DNA from: Symsagittifera roscoffensis
Lineage: Eukaryota > Xenacoelomorpha > Acoela > Convolutidae
Length of the DNA stretch: 64,000 bases
Assembly: GCF_963678635.1 (NCBI RefSeq)
Contig: NC_087063.1
Location: forward strand, 82,011,574-82,075,573
Direction: 5' to 3'
This document shows positions 48,290 through 58,363 of the stretch, piece after piece. A model generated the notes under the pieces. The model was not told the DNA's origin. It saw only the letters and a program-made list of their open reading frames with translations, and did not search any database. The stretch's first letter is position 1. Every line of letters starts with the position of its first letter. Position numbers and translations under genes: made by a program.

Positions 48290-49830
48290 TCATGGGTTTC
48301 TTTTTCATTAACAAAACGTCATATCTCGAAAACAAAAAAAGTTTGAGCTGAGGAAACAGGAATACAAAACTGCCACCCTCTATTGGAACCTGACAGCAAT
48401 CCACCTTATGGTTGAGCATATCGATTTATATAAGTTGTTTTTAAACTTAAGCTTAATTTGAAAAATTCATAAGAAACACACTCGGAAACAAAAAAAAATT
48501 GAGCAGTATAATTTAGAGGCTGGACTTTTACCCTGAAAAAACCCCCTGAAAAAACCCTGCCAAAACCCCACTTTTAGGGATGAGAATTTCAAGATCGGTT
48601 AGTTTTTTTTATTCAATTTTTTTGAAATCAAATTGAAAAAATCAGAAAAAACGCGATGTCTTGATAACCAAAAGGATTTCAGCAGTCAAACTTGACACAA
48701 AAGAATAAAACCTCTGAGTGTACCCTGACAGCACCCTACCATAGGGTTGGGAAACTCAAGTTCGGTTAGTTTTTTTCTATCTAAAATTTGAAAAAAAAAA
48801 AGAAAAAATCATCAGAAACGCCATATCTCGAAAACCAAAAAGATTTGAACTGTCATACTTGGACGCCAGATGGGCAAACCCTAAATTTATTATGACAGCA
48901 TCACAATATGGGGTTGAAAAAATCAAGTTCGTTTAGTTTTTTTAGTATCTAACCTCTTTGGAAACAAACAAAAAAATCATAAAAACTACACATTTTCACG
49001 ACCAAAACAATTTGAGCAGTCACACTTGCACGACAGATTTGCAACTCTTAAGTTTACCCTGACAGCTCCCCAATATAGGGTTGAGAATTTCAAATTCGAT
49101 TAGTTTTTTACTATCTTAAGTTTTCAAAAAAAATGTAAAAATCATCACAATTGAAATACCTCAAAGTTACTTTGTTTTTATACCTAAGTTTTTTTTTAAA
49201 AAAAAGAAAAAATCATAAAAACGCAGTTTCTCAAAATCCAAAGGATTTGATCATTGACACTTGGACGACAGATTTGCAACCCCTGAGTCTACCGTCACAG
49301 CACCCCACTTTAGTGTTGAAAATTTCAAGTTCGGTTAGTTTTCTTTCTATCTAAGTATTTTGAAAAAAAAAAACATGAAAAATTATCAGAAACGCCATGT
49401 CTCGAAAATCAAAAGAATTTTTTAGCACTCGTACTTGAACACCAGACTTGCAACTCCTGAGTACACCCTTACAGTCCCCCGCTACTTTAGCGTTTAGTTT
49501 TTCAAGTTCCGTTAGTTTTTGAAAAATCATAAAAAAACGCAATATCTCAAACGTCAAAAGGGTTTGCGCAGTCATACTGAGACCCAAGATTTCCAACTCC
49601 TGAGTGCAACCTGACAGCAGCCTACTTTAGCGTTGAGATTTTCAAGATTGGTTATTGTTTATATAAGTTTTTTGAAACATAACAATGAAAAATCATAAAA
49701 ACGCCACTTCTCGAAAAACCCACAGGATTTGAATAGTCATATTTGGACGCCAGATGTGCAATCCTTGATGGTACGCCCTGACAGCCCCCCATCAAAAAGT
49801 TTAGCAATTTCTTTTCGGTTAGTTCTGATA
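48290..49830. repeat. Satellite array, ~165-170 bp unit, about 9-10 diverged copies
   Basis: A unit of the form AAACGCCATATCTCGAAAACC ... TTTGAGCAGTCATACTTGGA ... TGACAGCACCCCACTTTAGG ... TTCAAGTTCGGTTAGTTTTT starts at about 48311, 48480, 48652, 48820, 48985, 49220, 49393, 49533 and 49700. A truncated unit lies near 49150. Steps are mostly 165-173 bp, close to one nucleosome. Copies are clearly diverged. Short open frames inside are artefacts. One monomer also sits inside the neighbouring retrotransposon. Confidence 0.85.
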
Positions 49831-50894
49831 AGTTCATGTTTAAATATGGCTGCATCGTGCAAAAGAGCGTGCAATCATAATATCAGGAGTCGTTCAAGTA
49901 TTTTTCCAAGGAACACTTTTGGATACCAATAAAGCCGACATAAGGTCTCAACTTAATTAAAAAGTCGCAAATATGATTTTCAGAACTAACAAAAACAAGA
50001 AAAAGCTAGTAAAGTTTTCTTTGGTTAGAACTGTCATAATACGTTTGTTGTAAGGACTTAACATTTCTTGAATTCTTTCTGAATGAAATGGAACGACTCA
50101 ATTTTTCCCAAATTAACTGTTTTTTTTTCCAACGCCTCTCCAACCAGCTAAATAACAGCCAGTGATGACAAAAGATACCTAGCAGATATTTCAGACTTTT
50201 CTAACTTCCGGTGGTAAAAAACTAAATGAACTACTGGAAACAATTTTGTTTTGGCGCTTTTTTTAATATTCCTTTCTCCACTATCGAGAAACACATCATA
50301 CTGTTCTTACCCGGCTTGGAACTTTGAATTTTTTGTATGGTTGAAAACCATCTAACTTAAATCAATTAATTATCAATATCTTAAGTACACCAAGTTCCCT
50401 CTAATTTAATTTATCTCATTTCAAGTTTTGACAAAATTTTCGTTTGCTATAACTTGCCCAGAAACGGCCGCCGCCTTTAAAACGTGATTTCAACTGCCTT
50501 TTCACCATAAAATACAGCTCAAGTTTACGAAATAGTTTACTGCTGCCAACAGTTAATCTACGCTGCCAAATATTGTTTTTATTTCAATTCTTAATAAGCA
50601 TGCGATTAAACTTCGACGGTCTCATCAGCGGCAAATTTGATGTTTTTCGATAGGGAGATGTTCCATTGTTACAAAACAATTTTTTTTCTTTACAAAACAA
50701 TCAATTAATTTTATCGATGGCGACGAAAGTGTCTAACTTTTTAGATTGCCAGCAATAACAGCCAATCGATTGGTTGGCTTTCTTGCACAACTTAATTTGA
50801 GTCTGGTTCTGTCGTCTTTACCGTATGTTGGAAGTTTCTTTCTCGTAGACTTGCCCTTTTTGCTGTAGTGTTTGGCTATCTGCTTAAGGGCTGC
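49831..50894. other. AT-rich, no gene recognised
   Basis: Nothing recognisable on either strand. Confidence 0.5.
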
Positions 50895-51838
50895 AGATAA
50901 TGTATTGTATTCCCTCCCCGCCGCAAACTTTTGGTCCAGCTAACGAGATCTATTTAAATTGGTCAAAACACGGCACGGCCCATTAGTCAAATTGTGACTG
51001 GATCAAAACTTAATTGTAATATTGTAATAATTAAGTTTTGCGATATCTTTTGTATGGTGACAAAATTGACAGAGTTGCCTTTTTAGACGCGCTGATCCTC
51101 GGTTGATGTTGTTTGGTCACTAAAAACGCGACTTATTTCAATTATCAGTCAAAAAGTTTCGAATAATATAATTGCATGCATTTGTCGATCATACAACTAA
51201 AAGTTTTGATCCGGTCAAAGCCATTTATTGCTCAAAATTTTTGTTATATATTCTTTGCATCAAACCAGGGTACTTAATAAATTCATCGCATCTTTGCGTT
51301 TACCCGGGTTGACCTCACACGGATAATCATGCCTATATCAACAGTATACCATGATAGCCGTATTTGCAACACTGAATTAAGGAGAATTCAAGGAAATTAA
51401 CAGCAACATTATATTGATAGCTCAAGTAATTTTTTATCACAGGTTCAGACAAAAATCAAAATGATTCAATTGCGTAGAACATTACAGGAACATTATTTTT
51501 TTTACTATAGTGAACTTTGCTATGTTTTTAAAGTCCGCTTTCTGGAGTAATAGAGCGAAGGTGGCGACAAAAATTTGTCAGTAAATCTTTATAACTCTTT
51601 GTTCCTTGTCCCCAAAAAAAGTAACTTTTGTAAGTTGACTTTAAAATTGTCAGTTTGAAAGCATGTTCTCGTTTTCTCAGACTACAAGGGATGTTTTTAA
51701 AATAGTTAATAAGATTATAGCGTCATACTTTATTGGTCTTCTGTCACATTAATATGGTATTCTTCATTTGTTTGGAAGAATAGGGTGGTTATAAAATTGA
51801 CGATAATTACGATACTAAAAAAGAAAAAATTGATAGAT
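50895..51838. repeat. Diverged ~944-bp tandem duplication, left copy
   Basis: Landmarks GCAGATAATGTAT, TTTTGCG...GTATGGTGACAAAA, CGCGACTTATTTCAATTATCAG, GCGTTTACCCGGGTTGACCT (51296) and TTGGTCTTCTGTC recur in the same order in the right copy at +944 bp or close to it. Divergence is substantial, with indels. No coding content seen. Confidence 0.75.
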
Positions 51839-52930
51839 CTGCAGATAATGTATAATTTTCCCCCGATGACAAGTACTTTGCGCAATTAACAAAATCTTAT
51901 TTAACTAGTCAAAACACCGCCAATTATGCAAGTTATGACTTAATCAGTACAGAGCAAAATATCATTTTTTGCGTGAATTGTCGCATGGTGACAAAACCTA
52001 ATTGAGTATGTTAGTGATTTTTAGGCGCAATGATCCTGGGTTGATATTTTTTTTGCTCACTCTCTCTGAAAACGCGACAACATACAACATATTTGCAGTC
52101 TGCAAAACTGATTTGTTCAACGTTCAGTCAAAAAAAAATGAATAAAATAGTTGAATTCGTCGTGCATTCAACCAACCTTTTGACCCGGTCAACGTCAATT
52201 TTAGCTCAAGGCTTTTCGTAATAAATATTTTGAATCATTGCGTTTACCCGGGTAGACCTCACAAGAATAATCATGCCTGAAACAACTTAATGCCATTGTA
52301 GTCTTAAGGGATTAGGGAAAATTCGATGAAATTCACAGCAGTATAATATTGATAACTGAAAAAAAAACTTTCCATCAAAGGATCATAGACAAAAATCAAA
52401 AACTTCGTCAATTTTGATGCTGTTGCCTCAGAATAATCCGGACACAGTAATTCATTACTATGGTGTATTTTTTGCTTTGTAAACTCAGCTTTCTGGATTA
52501 ATCAATTGAAGAAGTATAATCAGGTTAAGAGGCAACTTACATAATTGAAACTTTTACAATTTTCTTTCAAATGAACATTTCGAAGTGTTATTTTTTTGTA
52601 TACTTTTGTCCCCGAAAAAAAACTGAAGTTATTTAAGCTGGTTGCCGTTAGAATTTCTGAAAATTAAATGAAAGTATTTCCCCATGAATTGCTATTAATT
52701 ACTTCTTGGCCAGTGTATCTGGAAACCGGTACTTTTTTCTTAAAACAAACGAATTTTTTTTCTCTCTGGGTTGTAGAAAAGTATGAATCACAGCATCAAA
52801 GCATGCTTTCTTTTTTCAAAATGCGATGTTTATTATGGTCTATGTCTTTCTAAGTCATTGGTCTTCTGTCGTCAGTATGGTACTTTTGTTTTGGTGAACT
52901 ACTTATGTTTATAAAACTGAAATAAGTTAC
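51839..52930. repeat. Diverged ~944-bp tandem duplication, right copy
   Basis: GCGTTTACCCGGGTAGACCT at 52240 matches 51296. Other landmarks match in order, with extra sequence near 52650-52800 relative to the left copy. The 61-residue open frame at 52668-52853 lies in this extra part and is not convincing. Confidence 0.75.
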
Positions 52931-52950
52931 GGTAAAAAAATAAAAAATAA

Positions 52951-53110
52951 CGTCGTAATGAGTTTTGTTAACGTGCTTCGAATGTCTTTAGACTTACGAA
53001 AATTTGACAGCGTAATGAGGCTCGGTAACGTGTTTCAACGGTCTTACAACTGACGAAAAGTTGACGTCGTAATGAGTTTTGTTAACGTTCTTCGACGGCA
53101 TTAAAATTTA
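52951..53110. repeat. Short minisatellite, 57-bp unit, about 2.7 copies
   Basis: CGTAATGAGTTTTGTTAACG and variants begin at 52954, 53011 and 53068, exactly 57 bp apart, each followed by a TTCGA/TTCAACG-GTCTTA-ACTTACGAAAA-type stretch. Confidence 0.75.
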
Positions 53111-53407
53111 TACTCTTAAATCGTACTGAGTTTTGCATTGATTTTCGAATAATTTTGCGTTATGTTCAACTCAATCAGCGTAAAAAAATACTTACATTTT
53201 TTAAACTGAAAAAGTGTATACATGAAATAAAAGAAGCCAAATCTCAATTAGTTGTATAAAAATTGCGCTTTCCACTCATCGCCACGTTTTATATTTTACT
53301 TCACTTGCCATACACATTCCAAAACGAATTAGAACTTGTCGCCCGAACTACTGTTGACAAACAGAAATTATTCTAGTTAAAAGTGATTCGAACCCAAAGT
53401 TTAAAAC

Positions 53408-53464
53408 GTAAGTACAAAATTTCTTATTTTAAAGCCATCACTCATTCAATTGCTAAAATTTCAG
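53408..53464 (+). other. Probable 5'-UTR intron of the lipase/J-domain gene (57 nt)
   Basis: A strong donor (AAAAC|GTAAGTAC) at 53408 and a strong acceptor (AAATTTCAG|TTCAG) ending at 53464 bound a 57-nt AT-rich segment, about 300 bp before the start codon. Tiny GT-AG introns are common in compact invertebrate genes. Without transcript data the intron is an inference. A TTTTATATTTTA stretch at about 53288 could be a promoter TATA element for a transcript starting near 53320. Confidence 0.4.
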
Positions 53465-53767
53465 TTCAGAAACGGTTTCCCGTTTCTCAATAATGCAATT
53501 TAAAAGCTTCGACAAGAAAATTTTGTTTTTAATTTGTTTAAGTTTCTCAAAAAAAATCATACATACAATAACCGACGATCAATCATAAACAAAACCATCT
53601 CATGAATTGAAGTGCTAGATAGCTAGGACAACAAAAAACACAATTTCGAGATCGGTTTTTTTAGTTATTGTTGGTAAATCTGAAAGTAAGATAACTAATA
53701 CTGAATATTTTAATTGCTAAAACTATCTTACTACTTTTTATCGAACGAGATTGAGACAGGTATCACA

Positions 53768-56260
53768 ATGAAGCCCTATTATCTGAAATTGCGATTCCCA
53801 AAAAAGGAAAAATTTCTCTCAGGATATGAAAAAAAAAACACTTTTGAAAGCCACAAGTTTTTGTTGCAGTATACACAGTTCTCATCCATGAAAGGGAAAG
53901 TGTTGATTGGACTCAGCAAAGATAACGATGAACCACCCGTGTTTCTCCCTTTCAATATCAACAGTGAAAAACTTCCGGAAGAAATTGCAGAGTGTTTTAA
54001 AAGAAATCGCCCGCCTGAGTTCCTGTATGATGTAACAGGCAACCGAGAGAGCAGGAACGTCAAGGTTTTACTAGAAAATACCGAACTTACTGAAGGGAGG
54101 CACTACTTGTGGGTCGTTGAGGACGAGGCTCACTGGCAAGACAAAACACTAGTTCAGAATGCTTTGTTTTGCTCAATTGCAGCTTACCAGATAAATCCAT
54201 TAGATTACTTAAATGACACAAGAAACTATCATGGAGTAAAATTACTGATAGCTGCAAATGTGAAGTTTGGCAAACAAATTGCTTCCTTGTTCATTGCTTC
54301 TACTGACCTCCCTTCTGAAAATGAAAAAATGTTGATTGTGGCATTCAGAGGAACGTCTACAAAAGAAGACATCAAATCGGACTTGCAATTTGGACTGGAG
54401 ACCGACGAGACGTTTGAAGGAGAAGTCCATGGCGGCTTTTTGGAACGCATGAAGAGCGTTCCTGTTGAAGAAATTCTCAGTTTGGCTTTAAGATTGCAAG
54501 TCAAATTTGTTGTTACGTGTGGTCATTCTCTGGGAGGAGCAGTGTCATCGTTGGTAAATATTAAGCTAAAAAAAGAACTTGAAGTACGTAATTGGACCAG
54601 GCGGTTCTCAAATAATCTAATAAACATTACCTTCGGAGCCCCGATGATAGGAAATTACGCCTTCGCACAATATTTGAAAAAGAACTATTCAAAAAAGATG
54701 TACAATTTCGTGTCCGATAGGGATGTTGTTCCAGCTTCGCTTTTCATTGGGTATGGCCTGCAGTGCATGAAAGAAAAAAGCAGAGGATTTAGTAAGTATG
54801 CCTTAAAGACAGCGGTTAATTATTCCACATCTTGCTACCAGCTTCTTCTGAAAAGCTTGAATTTTGATGTCGATCCTGAGAAAATCAAAAATGCAGTGAA
54901 GGCGCTTAAAGAAGTGCATCATGAACCTAACTATGTACCTATTGGAAATTACTTGCTCTTTCACGAAACGTCGGGCAGAATTGAGCACTTGAGTAATGAC
55001 CAAAAAACTCTTGTTAAACAAATTCTTCAAAAAACAATTGATTTTGCATGCGATAATCCATCTGAGATCACAAACTGTCACTCAATTGAGAGCTACTTCG
55101 ACTCAATTACTCGCTCTTATGATGGTTTTGTGACATTTAAAAATCGTGAGCGCAAAATCTTAATTGAAAAGAATCACAGCAAAGATTTTTTTGGTGAAGA
55201 TGGCCTCAGCTACAGATTCGACAGCGTCTCTTCGTTCAACTGTGGTCATGAAATGTGCGCAGATCCTAAGCCTGTTTATGTGAAAAAGCAACCGGTCTCA
55301 ATCTGCCATACATGCAAGGTCGATCCTACAGCCACAGAACATTTTTATCACGGAAGCGTTTGTCGTCCAATCGTGCATAAATTGAACGAACATCGCCAAA
55401 TTTTGAAAGAGTTGGACTGGAGCAGATTCAAAGATAGACCCAAAGAATTTGAGTTAATTTTCGCCGATCCCAAAAAGGTCTATCTAATGAAACTTCTCCT
55501 TCAGATTTTCCGCAAGCTAATCCTTTCACTTGGAGGCGTTTTGCTTTTGATTATCTTTGTAATGGCTGTGGTCTCTCTGCTGGACTGTTTCTGGATCATA
55601 TCTGGTCATGTCTATCTCATATTTGTCTTTGAATTTCTTTTTTCAAAAGACTGGATTGAAAAAGGATTCAAAGATGTGATTCTGAGACCATGTATTGGAT
55701 TTTTCGTTCTTGCGGGAACCTATTGTCTACTCATGTGTCTGAAAATCTCCATATCGCGTGCAACTGAGGACGAGCTAAAAGCTAGCGTAATAGTTGACGC
55801 CTTGCGGCTTCTTGAAGTTCCGCTGCCAAACACTAAATTTGAAGACATACGTAAGGACGACGTAATGAAGTGTTTCAGAAAGAAGGCTCTTTTGTTCCAC
55901 CCAGATCGACAAATCGAACTGAGCGAAAATGCGGCTCCAGAAGAAAAGAAATCACAGAAAATAAATGAAACAGAAAAGAAGGAGAATGAGGAGGCAATAG
56001 ATGCGATTGATTTCTCTCGAAACATCCTGGTATCCTATTGCAGGAACCCTACCATTCTCTCGAATTCTGTTGTCGAGATTGTACAGAAAAATTTGGAATA
56101 CTTTCTCTTCGATCCGCCGATCCCTTTGTCCATACAACTAGGAAAGGGCATTTATCCTCCTGAAAAAACTGAAATAAAACCAATTAATGTGAAAATTAAG
56201 ACTTTGAAAAAAAGGAAAGCGAAAAGTACACAGTCGTATACCACGGAGAAAAAGACTTAA
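53768..56260 (+). CDS. Membrane-anchored class 3 lipase with C-terminal J (DnaJ) domain
   Basis: Intact 830-residue single-exon frame. ATG at 53768 has A at -3; the frame stays open 18 codons upstream without an ATG. Residues ~110-400 form an alpha/beta-hydrolase of the class 3 lipase family: oxyanion-type FRGT (193-196), nucleophile elbow GHSLGG (252-257, Ser 254), ITFGAPMIGN, and VSDRDVVP supplying the acid (Asp 317 or 319). The His is probably 399 or 407. Residues 492-532 have a Cys/His cluster (CGHEMC, CHTC, HFYHGSVC) that could bind zinc. Hydrophobic segments at ~584-612, ~614-628 and ~641-660 are likely membrane spans. Residues ~675-745 are a J domain (DDVMKCFRKKALLFHPDRQ, HPD 711-713), followed by a Lys/Glu-rich stretch and a basic C-terminus. 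Predicted role: acyl-lipid hydrolysis at an internal membrane, with the J domain recruiting Hsp70. Each domain call is solid; the combined function is inference. Confidence 0.88.
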   Translation: MKPYYLKLRFPKKEKFLSGYEKKNTFESHKFLLQYTQFSSMKGKVLIGLSKDNDEPPVFLPFNINSEKLPEEIAECFKRNRPPEFLYDVTGNRESRNVKVLLENTELTEGRHYLWVVEDEAHWQDKTLVQNALFCSIAAYQINPLDYLNDTRNYHGVKLLIAANVKFGKQIASLFIASTDLPSENEKMLIVAFRGTSTKEDIKSDLQFGLETDETFEGEVHGGFLERMKSVPVEEILSLALRLQVKFVVTCGHSLGGAVSSLVNIKLKKELEVRNWTRRFSNNLINITFGAPMIGNYAFAQYLKKNYSKKMYNFVSDRDVVPASLFIGYGLQCMKEKSRGFSKYALKTAVNYSTSCYQLLLKSLNFDVDPEKIKNAVKALKEVHHEPNYVPIGNYLLFHETSGRIEHLSNDQKTLVKQILQKTIDFACDNPSEITNCHSIESYFDSITRSYDGFVTFKNRERKILIEKNHSKDFFGEDGLSYRFDSVSSFNCGHEMCADPKPVYVKKQPVSICHTCKVDPTATEHFYHGSVCRPIVHKLNEHRQILKELDWSRFKDRPKEFELIFADPKKVYLMKLLLQIFRKLILSLGGVLLLIIFVMAVVSLLDCFWIISGHVYLIFVFEFLFSKDWIEKGFKDVILRPCIGFFVLAGTYCLLMCLKISISRATEDELKASVIVDALRLLEVPLPNTKFEDIRKDDVMKCFRKKALLFHPDRQIELSENAAPEEKKSQKINETEKKENEEAIDAIDFSRNILVSYCRNPTILSNSVVEIVQKNLEYFLFDPPIPLSIQLGKGIYPPEKTEIKPINVKIKTLKKRKAKSTQSYTTEKKT

Positions 56261-57959
56261 ATGACATTATGAAGAAAAAATATATATTATTTCGTGCGAT
56301 GACGCTATGAAAAGTGGTATTTAACAGATTTCTCGGTTTTAAATATAGAGTATTTGCCGAAACTGGCTATCAATACCATAAGCAACATTTTTGGTAGGAT
56401 TGTCTAAAGCTAATTCATTTTACACCACTTTTCTCATAGCGATGTGTAAATATGCATTTCATTCTGCTTAAACTTATTTTTAATTGATATATAATTTCAA
56501 ATATGTACATATAATGCCGTTGTTGATTTGTTCTTTTTCCAATTTTAAAAAATCTTCTTTTTTCATTAAATTTAAGAATTCGGAAATCTAAAGCTGATTT
56601 TGAACGAACAGAATACATTTATTGCGCTTGTTCGGAATTTCAATTTTATCCTCGCTTCCCGATTTTGCTTTATTAGATTTTATGTATAATTAACCAATCA
56701 AGATTCATAACTAATCCCTAACTGTTTATTGTAAAAATTGAATGGTAAATTTGTAAAATTTAATCTGGAGATTTTGTAATAAAAATGTTATTTCTCCAAG
56801 CTCAATTTCCAGTTATTCTTGATGTAATGAGGCATAAAGAAATAAAGATAAGACTAAGATCAGTCATAGATTAAGGAGTTCTACAAATCTAGCCAGCCGA
56901 TGACAGAAAACGTAACTACCGTACCAGTGTTCAATAAGAGTAAACCACTCTATGAGATTGTGATATATATATTTTTTCCGGACGTAACTACTCGATGCTA
57001 ACTGGAAATATCTCATTTATTGAGAACTACGAGTCTAGCTAAAGATTGATTTAATGCACCTCGATATGTGAGTTACAAAAAAGACTCGATATCAGTTAGT
57101 TTACAAAAAAACTAGCCTAGCAAAAAACGTGATGTGCAACTCCATTCGATACAAACAAATATTTTTTGTTTTAGTTTATCCATTGTTTTAAGAAATTCCT
57201 TGCTTTGGAAAGTCAGCCGACAAAATTAAGCAGACAAAAAGTGGTTCGACAATTTAAATTTTGCCAGAAAAAAAACAACACTATCTTAATTTTAAAAAAA
57301 GAAACAAGGTATGGCTCGCAAGGTACGCGCTTGGCTACAAGACCAACTAAGAAAAAGACCAACTAATCAGATAAATTGAATAGGGTCAAAAGTACTAATT
57401 ACAAGTATTCTTGCCCCCTCAATTAAACGCAGAAACATGGCTCCAGAAAACTCCCATTTGAACCAGCGAGCAGTGATAAAAAGTGATAAAGAAAAGGAGG
57501 AAATGAAGATAAAAAGAGATATTAGTAAACTTTTCCAACGTGCCGGTTTCGAGTAAGCGACAACATGATTTGGTCTCAGTCAAAAATGAAGCACAAAATG
57601 ATTCCTAGGTACAAAATGACTCATAATTACAGGGATTTTTTTAAAATGGGAATTGCATGAATCTTTTTTTATTTTTGTAGTGTAGATCGTTACGGTTAAG
57701 AAAAAAAGTTGTTTCTTTTACGTTTTACCTCTAAGTTTAGTTATGAAGTAGAGCTCGCGCATTCTTTTACAATTTTGTACCAAGAGATCGTTTAGTTATC
57801 AATTTGTCTCATTGTTACTTTAACAATAATTAAAATAAACAAGACTGCTCGTATCAGGGCGAAGCCCTGAATGTTCCGACTGCCTTTAAGGTTTATGGAG
57901 CAGCAGTAATAACCTATAAAAATTAACTGAAATAAAATAAAACGAAAAATTTTTTTCTA
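56261..57959. other. AT-rich 3' flank of the lipase gene, no further gene
   Basis: AATAAA-like signals occur at about 56780 and 56841, and could end the lipase transcript. An imperfect hairpin CAGGGCGAAGCCCTG sits at about 57857, followed by GTTCCGAC; the inverse GTCGGAAC occurs at about 58350 after the dispersed repeat, so the repeat may extend left to here. No gene-like open frame. Confidence 0.4.
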
Positions 57960-58363
57960 AAATTTGAAATTTTTTAATGAAAATCATCCCCCCACACGCC
58001 ATATGAAGTACAAAAAGAGAGATTTCGTTCCTTGTAACAAATCAATTAGGGGAAATAAGCTTCGTTCAACCAATTTGGAACGATTTATAAGACGGAGTAA
58101 ATCTCCGATTACGCTTTAATAGCGCGAGTTATATCGCGCGTTAATTGTCCCAAATTGGCCAAAATGGCAATCTTTAAACTTTACGAAAAATGATCACAGG
58201 TAAAATATCTTTTCAAATTTAAGTTCAGGACAACAGTGGCTTTCGAATGATATAAAAAATTCCGTCAAAAATGGCTAGTTAAAAAGTCGAAATTTGTCTG
58301 AAGAAAAAAACCCACCCCGAGCACAAATATTCCGTTACTTTTGTATCGAAAGTCGGAACAATA
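57960..58363 (+). repeat. Dispersed ~400-bp repeat, copy 1
   Basis: Matches 62899-63303 in the same orientation through landmarks GAAAATCAT-CCCCCACACGCC, TAATAGCGCGAG...ATCGCGCGTTAATTG, CCCAAATTGGCCA, CCGTCAAAAATGGCTAGTTA, GAGCACAAATATTCCGTT and AAAGTCGGAAC. Copies are clearly diverged. The region has no coding capacity. GTTCCGAC at about 57873 and GTCGGAAC at about 58350 could be the inverted ends of a DNA-transposon-like element. Confidence 0.75.

Noticed and set aside
53779-56137. Several minus-strand open frames of 61-101 codons opposite the lipase gene
   Set aside because: They are shadows of the long, domain-supported plus-strand frame.
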